NCBI GenBank assembly: GCA_021442155.1
Contig: CM038216.1
Span: 90,321,666-90,385,665 of the forward strand
Source: Cymbidium sinense
Lineage: Eukaryota; Streptophyta; Magnoliopsida; Asparagales; Orchidaceae
Direction: 5' to 3'
DNA: 64,000 nucleotides
Shown one piece after another: positions 36,171 through 48,002 of this stretch (the stretch's first letter is position 1; the number at the start of each line of letters is the position of its first letter). The notes under the pieces were generated by a model. It saw only the letters and a list, made by a program, of their open reading frames with translations. It did not search any database and had not been told where the DNA came from. Made by a program: the position numbers and the translations under genes.

Positions 36171-38590
36171 GACAAACCTAATTGTAAACCCTAAATCCTA
36201 CACTAAAGCCTAAACCCTAACACTAAACTCTAAACCACAAAGCATAAAACCTAAACCACAAACCCTAAATCTTACCCTAAACCACAAACAAAACTTAAAC
36301 CCTAAACCCTAACTATAAACCTTAAAACCTAAACCCCAAACCTTAAACCTAAACCTAAACAAACTAAATAAATTAAAAAATAAACCAAAACCATAAAACC
36401 TAATGAACCTAAACCTAAACCTAAACCCTAAGAATGGGTAGAACTTTGATGGTAGAAACATCATCATCAACTAGGATCAATTTAGATCTAGCGGTAGAGG
36501 TGAAGGCGAAGGTGGCGGTTATCACAGTGCTTGTGGGGGATCTGAAGGTGCTGGTGGATATGGAGGTGGTGGTCAGAGTAGTGGTGGTTATGGAAGCAAG
36601 AGGAGTGATAGAGGTTATAACCTTATTGGTGGTAAAGGGAGAGATCGGGGATGTGATGGTGGATCCCGCTACTCGAGAGGCCCGGGTGGTTCCGATGGAA
36701 TTGGATAAATTGAAGAATGATTGATCTGATCTACTGCTTATGAAACTATCTTTACAATAGTGATGGTTTTAATTATCTAATGTTTTTGACTTACTCTATG
36801 CGTGCTCATTTTTTATCTATGTCATCACTTATGACTTACAAAAATTAGTGTGTCACTTGGTTGATGAAATCAAAAAGAAGAAATGTAAAATTTACATTAA
36901 TTCTCTACTAAAAAAATAAAAATCCTAAACTCTAAACTAAAACTTTAACTCTGACCAAAGAAACTTCAAACCCTACAAAAACCCAAAACCTGAAACTAAA
37001 ACACAAAACCCAGGCCCTACCACTAAAACTTATGCCACTAAAGCCCACAGAGCCCTAAACTCCCAGGCCTAGGCCCTAGGCCACACTGAAGCCTTTAAGT
37101 AAAGCTAACCTAGGCCAGCCACAAAAGCTATCATGCAAAACTAAAATGGACTTAAAATAAATGAATTTAAATTAAAAAAATTAAATTGAATTAATTTAAA
37201 ACCTAAACCTAAACTAAAATAAAAAATAAAAATTAAACTAAAATAAAAAATAAAAATTAAACTAAAATAAAATAAATAAAAACCTAAACTAAACAAAAAA
37301 TAAAACATAAATAAAATAAAAACTAAACCTAAAATAAAAATAAAATAAACCTAAAATTAAATAAAATAAAAACTAAATAAATACCTAAATCTAAAATATA
37401 AACCTAAAAATAAATAAAAAATAAACCCTAAACCCAAAATAAAAAAAGGCTAAATTTAAAATAAAAATAAAATAAACCTAAACCTAAACTAAAATAAATA
37501 AAACCAAAGATGAAACTTAAAATAAAATAAACCTAAACCTAAACCTAAACTAAATAAAATAAAATAAACTAAAAATAAACATAAACCAAAACTAAAAATA
37601 AAACCTAAAAATAAACCTAAAACATAATACTAAGAAAATAAAATAAACACCTAAACTTAAACCCCTAAAAATAAAAAATAAAACAAAAACCTAAAAATAA
37701 AATAAAAATTAAACTAAACTAAAAAAATAAACCTAAACCTAAACCTAAAAAATAAACTAAAATAAATAAATATGAAATAAATAAAGTAAATTAAATAAAA
37801 ATAAAAATAAAAATAAACCTAATCAAAAATAAAATATAAAATAAGTGAAATAAATAAAATAAATAAATAAACCTAAACCTAATGCATAAATTAAATTAAA
37901 AATAATAAAAAAATCTTTATCCTAAACCCTAAACTCAAAAATCCTTACTCCCAAATCCTACAACCATAAACCCTAAACCCTACAACCCAAAACCCTAAAC
38001 CCTAAACCTTAATCCCTAAACCTTAAAATCCTGAACCCTAATCCCTAATCCCTAATCCCTAAATCCTAAACCATAAAATAAACAACCCTAGACCTTAAAC
38101 CCTAAACCCTGAAGACCTGAAAACCTAAACCTAAACTAAATAAAACCTAAAAAGAAAATAAATAAAAAACTTAAACCTACATAAAATTAAAAAATAAAAT
38201 AAAATAAAAACCCAAATTAAAACCTAAAATTAAACCTAAACCTAAAATAAAATAAAAATAAAAACTAAAATAAAATAAAATAAATAAAAACCTAAACTAA
38301 ACTAAAAAAACCTGAAGCAAAACCTAAAAATAAAAAATAAAACATAAACATGAAAATAAAATAAATATAAAAAAATAATAAATAAACATAAACTTAGACC
38401 TAAACCTTAAAAATAAACTAAATAAAAAACCTAAACTAAAATAACTAAATCTAAAGAAATAAACTAAACTAAATAAAAAATAAAAATAAACCTAAATAAA
38501 AAATAAAATAAACTAATATAAATAAAATAAACTAAATAAACTAAATAAAACTAAACCTATGGGTTTAATTAAAAAAAACTTTGGACTAAA
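36101..38590 (+). repeat. Tandem duplication D, copy 2
   Basis: Matches copy 1: GR-RBP copy 9 at 36433, AAATTGAATTAATTTAAAACC near 37182, an A-rich unit ending near 37880, a second A-rich unit with CTTAAACCTACATAAAATTA near 38169, and the box near 38552-38570 (GGGTTTAATTAA). A short GC-shifted segment lies at about 37000-37140. Confidence 0.83.
36433..36910 (+). pseudogene. GR-RBP last exon + 3'UTR fragment, copy 9
   Basis: In frame from 36433: NG, TAG for Gln, NFDGRNIIIN, the same TAG for Gln as copy 8, DQFRSSGRGEGEGGGYH, GGSEGAGGYGGGGQSSGGYG, RSDRGYN, GRDRGCDGGSRYSRGPGGSDG. A 1-base deletion then makes the C-terminus read IG-stop at 36706-36708 instead of NWRN. Sharing the TAG and several amino-acid changes with copy 8 shows they were duplicated after the gene fragment was already dead. 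AG precedes the exon. Confidence 0.87.
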
Positions 38591-40004
38591 CACTAAAGCC
38601 TAAATCTGACTTTAAACCACCCTAAACCATAAACCCCCTAAACCACCCATCTGATCACAAACCTTCTACTACTGACCCTGACCCTAAAACCCAAAACCAC
38701 CCTAAACACTAAAACCCTACCCTAAACCCTAAACCCATGATGCCAAACCACCTAAACCCTAACTACACTAAACCCTACCCCAAAACCTATGACCCTAAAC
38801 CACATTAAAGCAAACTAAAACTTAAACCCTAAACTAAAAACCTACCATTAAAACTTGAACCCTAAAACTTATACCCAAACCCTAAACCCCAAACACTACA
38901 TCATAAACCAGGCAAACTGGCCTTAAAATCTAAAACCTAAACCTAAACTAAATAAAACCTAAAATTAAATAAATTAAAATGCTTAAACCTAAATAGAATA
39001 AAAATAAAATAAAATAAAATAAAAACCTAAACCTAAAACTAAACATAAAATAAAATAAACTTATACACAAAAATTAAATAATATAAATAAAAGTTTGAAC
39101 TAAACTAAAAAATAAAATAAACCTAAGAATAAAAAACCTAAATTTAATAAAAACTAAATGTAAAATAAAATAAAATAAAAACTAAATAAAAACCTAAACT
39201 TAAAAAATAAATCTAAAAATAAAACCAATAAAAATAAAAAATAAAACCTAAACCCAAAACAAAAAAACCTATACCTGAAATAAAAATAAAATGATCAAAA
39301 TAAAATAAACCTAAACCTAAAATAAAATACACTAAACTAAAATAAATAAAACCAAAACTTAAATATATACTTAAATTAAATAGAATAAAATTAACTAAAA
39401 ATAAACCTAAAAGAAAAAAACCAAACCTAAACCTAAAATAATAAAATAAAAATCTAAACCTGAACTTAAAAATAAAAAATAAACCTTAAAACCTAAAAAA
39501 TAAAATAAAAATAAAACTCAACTAAAAAATAAACCTAAACCCCAACCTAAACCTAACAAATAAACTAAAACAAAACACATAAACTAAAATAAATAAACCT
39601 AAAATAAATAAACAAAACTAAATAAAACTAAAAATAAACCTAAATAAAAATATAAAATAAAATAAACTAAAATAAATAAAAATAAACTAAATAAACTAAA
39701 TAAACTTAAACCTATTGGTTTACTTAATTTAAAAAATTTAAATAAACTATAAAGCCTAAACCCTAAACCTACAATCTTTATCCCTAAACACTAAACCCTA
39801 AACCTTAAACCCTAAAAGCATAAACCCTAAACCCTAAACCTTAATCCTTAAACCCTAAAGCCTAAACCCTAATCCTAAACCCTAAACCTTAAACCCTATA
39901 CCCTAAACTCTAAACCTAAACCTCAAGTAACCAAATAATTTAAAAAATAAACCTAAACCCTAAAAACTAAAAATCTAAACTTAAACCTAAACTTAAACCC
40001 TAAG
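38591..40004 (+). repeat. Variant CCCTAAA block, one higher-order unit, cassette 5' flank
   Basis: 38591-38930 is CCCTAAA/CCACTAAA-like. An A-rich block runs from about 38935 to the canonical box at 39711-39730 (TTGGTTTACTTAATTT), then a CCCTAAA block. The cassette 5' flank (CAAGTAACCAAATAATTT) is near 39922. No gene is seen. Confidence 0.83.
39711..39730 (+). repeat. Conserved unit-end box (best example), CCTATTGGTTTACTTAATTT
   Basis: This box marks the right end of nearly every A-rich block, directly before a CCCTAAA block. Recognisable copies lie near 469, 955, 7570, 9695, 11629, 12072, 14967, 15588, 16583, 20411, 21392, 22200, 24306, 25510, 26769, 27588, 29631, 30712, 31991, 34832, 39720, 41517, 41713, 42490, 46682, 48909, 52730, 54516, 55516 and 57219. 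Around it the sequence changes freely while GTTTACTTAATTT stays largely unchanged. Function is unknown; it could be a recombination or protein-binding landmark, or just the oldest shared piece. Confidence 0.8.
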
Positions 40005-40485
40005 AATGGGAAAAACCTTGATGGCATGAACATCTCCATCAACCAGGTTCAATCAAGATCTGGCGGTGGAGTCGAAGGTGGATGCGCCAGTTATCATAGT
40101 GGTAGTGGGGGATCTAGAGGTGCTGGTGGGTATGGAGGTGGTGGTCATAGTAGTGGTTGTAATGGAGGTGAGATGAGCGATAGAAGTTATAGCTGTGGTG
40201 GTGGCGGAGGGAGAGATCCATGATATGATGGGGGATCCCACTACTCTAGAGGCTGGGGCGGTTCTGGTGGGAACTAGAGAAACTGAAGAATGACCAATCC
40301 GATCTACTGCTTATAGAATTGCATCTTTACAATAGAGATGTTTCTAGTTATCTCGAGTTTCTGATTTGCCCTATGCGTGCTCATTTTTTATTTATGTCAT
40401 AGCTTGTCCATTAGAAACTTGAATTTTTACTTTTTCATGGAATCAAAAAGAAGAAATGTTAAATCTGAATTTGTTCTCCATTATA
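40005..40485 (+). pseudogene. GR-RBP last exon + 3'UTR fragment, copy 10
   Basis: Open for 72 codons from 40005 to a TGA at 40221-40223: NGKNLDGMNISINQVQSRSG, GGVEGGCASYHSGSGGS, RGAGGYGGGGHSSG, SDRSYSCGGGGGRDP. Beyond the TGA the frame continues as YDGGSHYSRGWGGSGGN, then TAG for the Trp codon, RN and the native TGA at 40284-40286. There are no frameshifts and two nonsense codons. An ATG at 40026 inside the exon gives a 65-codon ORF that is only a sub-frame of this exon. AG precedes the exon at 40003-40004. The 3'UTR runs to TTGTTCTCCATTATAAAA. Confidence 0.86.
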
Positions 40486-42750
40486 AAATAAATAAAAGCC
40501 CTATACCCTAAATTAAAACTTGAATCCTAAACCCTAAAAACCCTAAACCCTAGACCCTAAACCCTAAAACCCTAAACCCTAAACCCTAAACACTAAACCC
40601 TATAACCTAAACTAATGTTAAACCCTAAACCCTAAACCCTAAACCCTAAACCGTAAAACCCTAAACTTTAAACCCTAAAACATAAACCCTAAACCCTAAA
40701 AACCTAAAAACCTAAACATAAACTAAATAAAACCTAAAAATGAAATAAATAAAGAATCCTAAACCTATATAAAATGAAATAAAATAAAATAAAATAAAAA
40801 CCTAAACTAAAACTTAAACCTAAACTTAAACATAAACCTAAACCTAAATAAAATATTAAAATAAAATAAAAAATAAAAACTAAACTAAATAAAACAAATA
40901 AAAACAAAAACTAAACTAAAAAATGAACACAAAAATAAAAAACCTAAATGTAAAATAAAAATAGAATAAACCTAAAATTAAATTAAATAAAAACCTGAAC
41001 TTAAATAATAAACCTAAAAATAAAACCTAAAAATAAATAAAAATATAAAACCTAAACCCTAAACTAAAAAAAACAAAAACCTAAAACTAAAATTAATTAA
41101 ATCGAAACCTAAACTAAAATAAACTAAATTAAAATAAATAAAATATAAACATAAACCTAAAATAAACTAAACCTAAACATATACCTAAACTGAATAAAAT
41201 AAAACAAACTAAAATAAACCTAATAGTAAACTAAAAAATAAAACCTAAAAATAAACCTAAAATAAAAACATAAAACCTACACCTAAAAAAATAAAATAAA
41301 AACCTAAACCTAAATCTAAATATAAAAATTAAACCTAAACCTAAAAAATAAAATAAAAATAAACTAAACTAAAAAAACAAACCTAAACCTAAACCTAAAA
41401 AATAAACTAAAAAAAAACCTAAACTAAAATAAATATACATAAAAAAATAATTTAAACTAAATAAAAATTAAAGATAAATTAAAAATATAAAATAAACTAA
41501 ATAAACCAAAACCTACCAATTTACGTAATTTAAGAAAAAACTAAACCCTAAACCGTAAACCCGAAACACAAAATTTTAAATAAAGATAAAATAAACTTAA
41601 AATAAAATAAAATAGAAACCTAAATAAAAATAAAAATAAAAATAAACCTAATTAAAATAAAAAGTAAAAGAAACTAAAATGAATGAAAAATAAACTAAAT
41701 AAACTTAAACTTACTAGTTTACTTATTTTAAAAACAAAAAAATTAAAAAACCTTAACCATAAACGTAAAATTGTAAAACTAACCTTAAAATCTAAACCGT
41801 AAACACTAAACGTACAATCCTAAACCCTAAAACCAAAACCCTAACACCCTAAACCCTAAATCATAAAACCCTAAAAGCAAAACCCTAAGACCCTAAACCC
41901 TAAACCCTAAACTTTGAGCCTTAAACCCTAAATCCTAAATCTTACAACATTAAACCCTCTACCTTAAACCCCAAAACCTAAACACGAAACCCTATACCCT
42001 AAAATCCAAAAAATGTAAACCTAAACTAAATAAAACCTAAAAATAAAATAAATATATAAATCTAAAGCTAAATAAAATAAAAAATGGAATAAAAATAAAA
42101 ACCTAAACTAAAACCAAAACCTAAACCTGAAAAAAAATAATATAAAAAATAAAAACTAAAGTAAAATAAATTAAATAAAAACCTAAACTAAGCTTAAAAA
42201 AACCTAAAAAAAAAACATAAATAAAATAAAAACTAAACGTCAAAATAAAAATAAAAGAAACCTAAATAAAAATAAAATAAAAACTAAATAAAAACTTAAA
42301 CCTAAAAATAAACTTAAAACTAAAACCTAAAAAATAAATAGAAAATAAAACCTAATCCATAAACAAAAAAATACTAACCCTAAAATAAACAAAATAAAAT
42401 AAATACAAACCAAAACTAAATTAAACTAAACTAAAAAAATAAAACTTAAACCTAAACCCTAAACCCTAAACTAAATATATCTAAACCTACCAATTTTCTT
42501 ATTTTAAAAAAAAAGAACCTTAAACCCTAAACCCTAAACTCTAAACCTACAACCCTAAATCTACAACCCTAAACCCTAAACTAACCATAAATCGTAAACA
42601 TTAAATAAAATAAATAAATAAATAATAAAAATAAAACCTAACCCTAAACCATAAGCCCTAAAACTAACCCTAAACCTTAAACCCTAAACCCTAAACCCTA
42701 AAACCTACAACCCTAAACCCCAAACCCTAAACCATAAACCCTAAACCCTA
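40486..42750 (+). repeat. CCCTAAA blocks and higher-order units up to the non-telomeric island
   Basis: CCCTAAA words to 40690, an A-rich unit to the box near 41512-41530 (AATTTACGTAATTT), a short unit with a second box near 41703-41722, a CCCTAAA block, an A-rich unit with a box near 42485-42502, and CCCTAAA words to about 42750. No gene is seen. Confidence 0.83.
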
Positions 42751-45672
42751 AACCCAATTTGACCTAAAGGTTCAAGTTGGCCTAAATCAAAACCAAATCC
42801 AAATTAATTGAAACCAATGCCTACAATCATCTTCAATTGGTCAACTAAACCAAAACCAATACCCAACCCAAGCCAATTTGGCCAATTTAGTCAAATTGGT
42901 CAACTTAACGCACTTAACCAAAATGAATTCAAATGATACAAAATCAAATGTAAGACAAACTAAACCAAACCAATTGAGCCAAAACATCTCAATTGATCAA
43001 ATGAACTTGACCCAAACCTTGGTTTGACCCAATTTGACCAATTGGCCAACTTGACTCAACTAAACCCAATTTGACCTAAATGAGTCAAATTGAGACAAAC
43101 CTAACCAAATCAACTCCAATTGACTTGGAATTTAGGTTAACCCACTTTTGGCTTATTTTAAATTTGCCCAAATTAAATCTAATGCCAAATGATCATTCTA
43201 CCCTTGGGTCGAGGGTATCACATGAAACAAATCACCCATGTAAGTGGTCATTTCTATTCCTTGGCCACTTGGTAATCTCGTAATGGTCCACCTAGGCACC
43301 TAGGACACTACTCAACTTGACCCAAGGGGTGGTTGGGTCAGCCTTGACCCGTAGGAGGTGAAATCACCTTACCCTCCTCATTAGAGCATTTGAAATCCAT
43401 AGGACACCCATGATTCCTCCTTGGCAACCACCTCCACACCTTCAACCAACCAAGCCATGCCAACTTACCTCCTCCCTTCAACCCATGACCCCCTGAGATG
43501 GCCGGGCAGCTACTAGAAGACAAACCTGATCCCACAGTCTGATGAAGATGAAGGGGTTACACCCCTTATTTCCACTCCAACACACACACAAATTATTCTT
43601 TAGAGCCTTGGCTACCTAAGATGACCCACTAGAGCCAATCCTTAAGCTCCCAAGCTCATTCGTCAATCAAAAAATGCTATTCCCGTCCATCCCAAATTAG
43701 GACACTCCCATTTCTGACCTAACTTCTTCATTTCTCTGACAAACTAAAATTAACAATGCATGCACCTTTCCTAGGCCTCATTGAGCAAGAATGAATCATC
43801 TCCCAAGCTTCTCAAGCATTGGACGGTGGATTCGATCAATGCTGAGCTCCAAATCATCAGTTCATGGCCTTTCGAGGGAACATCGAGGAATTGATCCAAT
43901 TGTTCCTCAACAGGGCTTCGTCTCCACTAGATGAACCTTCCTTAACTATTCGAGCTACTGATCTTGAGCTTTGATGAGGTATGCTTTCAAAACTGATCCT
44001 TAGCCAAAAATGAGTTTGAGATTTTTGAAGAAAACTTACATCTCGTGTGATCTTGACCCTTAGATCCTCTCTGATCGATGTCTTGAAGGTGTGGGATCTT
44101 TTTGGAGTTGATCCGAGCTTGAGTAAGCTCGAATCATGTGAGAATTGGAGGATGAGCTCCATTCTCCCTCACTCGCGTGATGTTAGGTCAGGCACCGTCC
44201 GTTCTGCATGATTGGAATGGACGATCATGATTAGATATGCTAGATCGATCTGATTTAATCTTATTAAGTTATGGAATTAATCATAGCCGTTTGATCTTAG
44301 ATCAAATGGTAGATGAGAAAGCGCATCCGCCACTGCCACGCAGGCATTGAGTCGGATAAATTTTAAGTAGCCAATCCCGTGGAGCCATGTGAAATTTGTC
44401 CCACATTAGTGCGCCATATGGCGTCAATAGGATTAGGCTTTAATTAGGATTAATTAATCATTTTTAATGACTGAAAGTTTTGAAAATAATAAAAAATCAT
44501 AAAGAAATCAAAAAATGAAAATAAATTCTCATTTTAAAGGTATCTCAGAGGAGAATTAATTAAAAATGACCTTAACTAATTTTGAATAGTAATTAAGATT
44601 TAATTATAAAATTAATTAGCTTAATTACTCTTTAATTACTTAAGAAATTAATCCCAAATTTTATTGTGTTAATTTAATGGGATAACCTCTACCTCCCATG
44701 ATTTTCTTTGGATTTATTGCTCACTTAATTAGGAAAATTTACTAATTAAACCTTAACTACTTTTTTAAGTTAATTAATGATTAATTAATCCCATGAATAG
44801 CAATAAATTGGTTTATTATGTTTATTAATCATTATTCAATAATAAGTGAACTAAGGAATAGGGTTGGGACCCCATTCCCTAAGTTCATTTCACCATTTTT
44901 TGAAAATGAAATTAATTTAGGTTTAACTAATTAATTAAATCACTTAATCAAATTGAAATCATAATCACATTAGACCTTAATTAATGAAATCATGAGGTAG
45001 ATTTTTAGGTGTTTAATAAGCTAAAGGAGTTTAAGGAAATTATGGTTAGTCTACATGTGTGGGAAAACCATAAGAGTAATTAATTAAGTCCTTTAATCTA
45101 ATTAACTATTAATCATGAGCCAATTGCATTACGCCCCTTTTATTTCTCAGGATCATTACAAGTTTATTTTCCATGCATATCATGTTGGCTCATAATTATT
45201 TAGTTAATTACTTTAAGGTGACTTAGGTAAGGGTAATTAATTCATTTAATTAACGGTTCAACTTTATTAACACATAAAATCAACTTAATTACATATCCTT
45301 AAATTAAATTAAATCACTAATGTGGGAATGTGTTTAAAATAATAAGTGATGATTTCTCTTCACCTCATTAAATCAAATCCAATCCAAAACTTAATTAAAA
45401 AATAAGCTTTGGTGGCTATTATCACTATTAAATCCAAATGTATTTTTCTAAACCTTATAAATGAATAATAATATGTCTTATGATGCTAGTTATAAAAAAA
45501 AATAAGAAATGCATGTGCTTATAGCTTAAGTGTATGAATGTTGAGTTCTCTTTCCTCTATTCGTGTGTTGATTTATATAAGATTGAATGGTAATGGTATA
45601 TAGTCTGGACATCTCGGGAATACAAAGCTTTAGCTAGCATTTAGGAGGTCATTTGATAACCTCACTTCCGTG
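42751..45672. other. Non-telomeric island (about 2.9 kb), possibly retrotransposon-derived
   Basis: Telomeric words stop at about 42750 and return at about 45673, where the last 30 or so bases of a GR-RBP 3'UTR appear. The first 400 bases are a degenerate repeat of CAATTTGACC and its complement (TTGGTCAA). 43150-44450 is mixed-composition unique-looking sequence. 44450-45500 is AT-rich with many TTAATTA words. The - strand ORF at 43857-44162 (101 codons) has no domain I know. Composition resembles a plant LTR/leader region, but no TG...CA ends, primer-binding site or target duplication were identified, so the class is undecided. Confidence 0.5.
42757..43150. repeat. Short degenerate CAATTTGACC / TTGGTCAA repeats
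   Basis: The decamer CAATTTGACC, its variant CCAATTTGGCC and the reverse complement AATTGGTCAA alternate many times, so the segment is rich in short inverted repeats. It abuts the telomeric array directly. No coding potential is apparent. Confidence 0.6.
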
Positions 45673-45705
45673 GAGAAATGTTGAATCTAAATTTGTTCTT
45701 TATTT
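45673..45705 (+). pseudogene. GR-RBP 3'UTR terminal fragment, copy 11
   Basis: Only the distal 3'UTR (GAAATGTTGAATCTAAATTTG and TTCTTTATT) remains, joined on its left to the non-telomeric island and on its right to an A-run and CCCTAAA words. It shows that the island arrived within, or deleted most of, a cassette. Confidence 0.75.
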
Positions 45706-46829
45706 AAAAAAAAAACCAAAAACCAAAAATCGTAAACCCTAAACTAAAACTTGAATCCTAAATCCTTAACCCTAAAACCTACAACCCTAAACCCTAAACG
45801 CACAATGCCAAACCCTAAATCGTAACCCTTAAACCCTAAACCCTAAAAACCTAAAAACCTAAACCTAAACTAAATAAAACCAAAAAATAAAAATAAATAA
45901 AAAAACCTAAACCTGAATAAAATAAAATAAATAATATAAAATGAGAACCTAAACTAAAACCTAAACCTAAAGCTAAAAATAAAAAAAATAAAATAAAATA
46001 AAATAAAATAAATAAAAACCTAAACTAAACAAAAAATTAAACTAAATCTAAGAATAAAAAACATAAATAAAATTAAAACTAAACGTAAAATAAAAATAAA
46101 AAATCTAAAATAAAATAAAAACCTAAACCTAAAAAATAAACAAATAAATAAACAAATAACAAAACCTAAACCCTAAACAAAAAAAAATACCTAAACTTAA
46201 AATAAAAATAAAATAAACAAAATAAAATAAACTTAAACCTAAACTAAAATAAATAACACCTAAACCAAAACCTAAAATAAACAAAACCTAAGCCTAAACC
46301 TAAACCTAAACTAAATAAAATAAAATAAACTAAAAATAAACCTATACCTAAACTAAAAATTAAAACCTAAAAATAAACCTTAAATAAAAACATAAAACTT
46401 GAACCTAAAAAATAAAATAAAACTCTAAACTTAAACGTAAAAATAAAAAATAAAACCTAAACCTAAAAAATAAAATAAAAATATAGCTCAACTAAAAAAT
46501 AAACCTAAATCTAAACCAAAACCTAAAAAAATAAACTAAAATAAAAAACCTTAGCTAAAATAAATAAAACTAAAATAAATAAACTAAACTAAATAAAAAT
46601 AATAGATAAACATAAATAAAAATAAAGTAAACTAAAATAAATAAAAAAGAAACTAAAATTACTAAATAAACTTAAACCTATAAGCTTACTTAATTTAGAT
46701 AAAATGAACATTAAACACTAAATCCTAAACCCCGAACCCTAAACCCTAAACACTAAACCTATAACCCTAAACCCAAAACCCAAAACCCAAAACCCTCAAG
46801 CCTAAAAATCCTTAAACCCTAAACCCTAA
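45706..46829 (+). repeat. CCCTAAA block and one higher-order unit
   Basis: CCCTAAA words to about 45845, the A-rich block from about 45850 to the box near 46678-46697 (AGCTTACTTAATTT), then CCCTAAA words. No gene is seen. Confidence 0.83.
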
Positions 46830-47085
46830 CCATAAACCATAAAGCCTAAAAGCATAATCCCTAAAACCCTAAATCCTAAACCCTAAACCCTTAACCTTAA
46901 AGCCTAAGCCCTAAAGCCTTACCCTAAACCCTAATCCTTAAACCCCAGCCTAAAGTAACTAAATAGATTAATAAATAAACCAAAACGCAAAAACCTAATA
47001 AACCTAAACCTAAACCTAAACCCTAAGAATGGGTGGGAATGTTGATGGGAACATCACCATTAACCCAGGCTGGGTCTAGATCTGG
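46830..47085 (+). repeat. Tandem duplication F, copy 1, ending in GR-RBP stub
   Basis: CTAAAAGCATAATCCCTAAA, GCCTTACCCTAAACC, the cassette 5' flank and the first bases of the GR-RBP exon recur about 550 bases downstream. The duplication ends inside the exon. Confidence 0.8.
47028..47085 (+). pseudogene. GR-RBP exon 5' stub, copy 12
   Basis: About 58 bases remain: AATGGGTGGGAATGTTGATG up to GGGTCTAGATCTGG, then CCCTAAA words resume. Small deletions break the frame (stop at the sixth codon). It corresponds to NGxNxDGxNITIxQA.SRSG of the exon. Confidence 0.82.
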
Positions 47086-47579
47086 TTTAACCCTAAACTC
47101 TTGACACTTAATTAAAACTCCTACCCCAAACACTGGACCCTAAATCGTAAACCCTAAACCCTAAACCCTAAACCATAAAACTTATCCAAAACCCTAAACA
47201 CTAAACCTATAACTCTAAACCTAGGACCCTAAGCCCTAAATCCTAAACTCTAGAAAACCATAAACACTAAACCCTTAAACCCTAAACTCCTAACCCTAAC
47301 CCTAAACCTTAAACCCTAAAGCCTAAACTCTAAAACCTTAAACCCTAAAACCCCAAACCCTAAAAAACCCTAAACTATAAACCATAATCATAAACTCTAA
47401 ACCCTAAAAGCATAATCCCTAAAACTCTAAACTTTAAACGCTAAACCCTAAAGCCTTACCCTAAACCTTAATCCTTAAACCCCAAACCCTAAACTGAAGC
47501 CCAAAGTAACTAAAAAAAATTAAAAAATAAACCAAAACCATAAAACCTAATAAACCTAAACCTAAACCAAAACCTTAAG
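47086..47579 (+). repeat. CCCTAAA block between the two duplication F exon starts
   Basis: Degenerate CCCTAAA words with one CCAAACACTGG segment. It includes the second copy of the duplication F landmarks (CATAATCCCTAAAAC near 47411, GCCTTACCCTAAACC near 47453) and the cassette 5' flank near 47503. Confidence 0.82.
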
Positions 47580-48002
47580 AATGGGCAGAACATTGATGGC
47601 AGGAACATCATCATTAACTAGGCTCAGTCTAGATCTGGCGGGTGGATTTTGAGGTGGTGGTCGGAGTAGTGGTGGTTATGGAGGTGGGAGGGGCAATGGA
47701 GGTTATAGCCATGGGGGTGGCTGAGGGAGAGATCAGGGATATGATGGTGGATCCTGCTACTCAAGAGGTCAGGGTGGTTCTGATGGGAACTGAAGAAATC
47801 GAAGAATGATCTATCTGATCAACTGTTTATGGAACTATGTCTTTACAGTAGAAATGTTCTTATTATCTAGGGTTTTTTATTTGCTCTATACGTACTCATT
47901 TCTTATCTATGTTGCAACTTATACCCTAGAAAACTTAGTGTGTTACTTGGCTGATGAAATCGAAAACAAGATATGTTGAATCCAGATTTATTCTTTGTTA
48001 AA
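47580..48002 (+). pseudogene. GR-RBP last exon + 3'UTR fragment, copy 13
   Basis: Begins NGQNIDGRNIIIN, then the TAG shared with copies 8, 9 and 15, then AQSRSG. A deletion of about 60 bases removes the EGGGGYHSGGGGSRGAG segment, and the frame shifts. The remainder reads GGGRSSGGYGGGRGNGGYSHGGG and GRDQGYDGGSCYSRGQGGSDGN in another frame, followed by TGA for the Trp codon. The 3'UTR runs to TTATTCTTTGTTAAAATAAA. Confidence 0.85.

Noticed and set aside
43080..43535. Two short ORFs (+ 43080-43283, - 43338-43535) in the island
   Set aside because: Overlap repeat-like DNA and have no recognisable features.
43857..44162. - strand ORF of 101 codons in the non-telomeric island as a gene
   Set aside because: No recognisable domain, no supporting context, and length possible by chance. 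Kept only as a description of the island.
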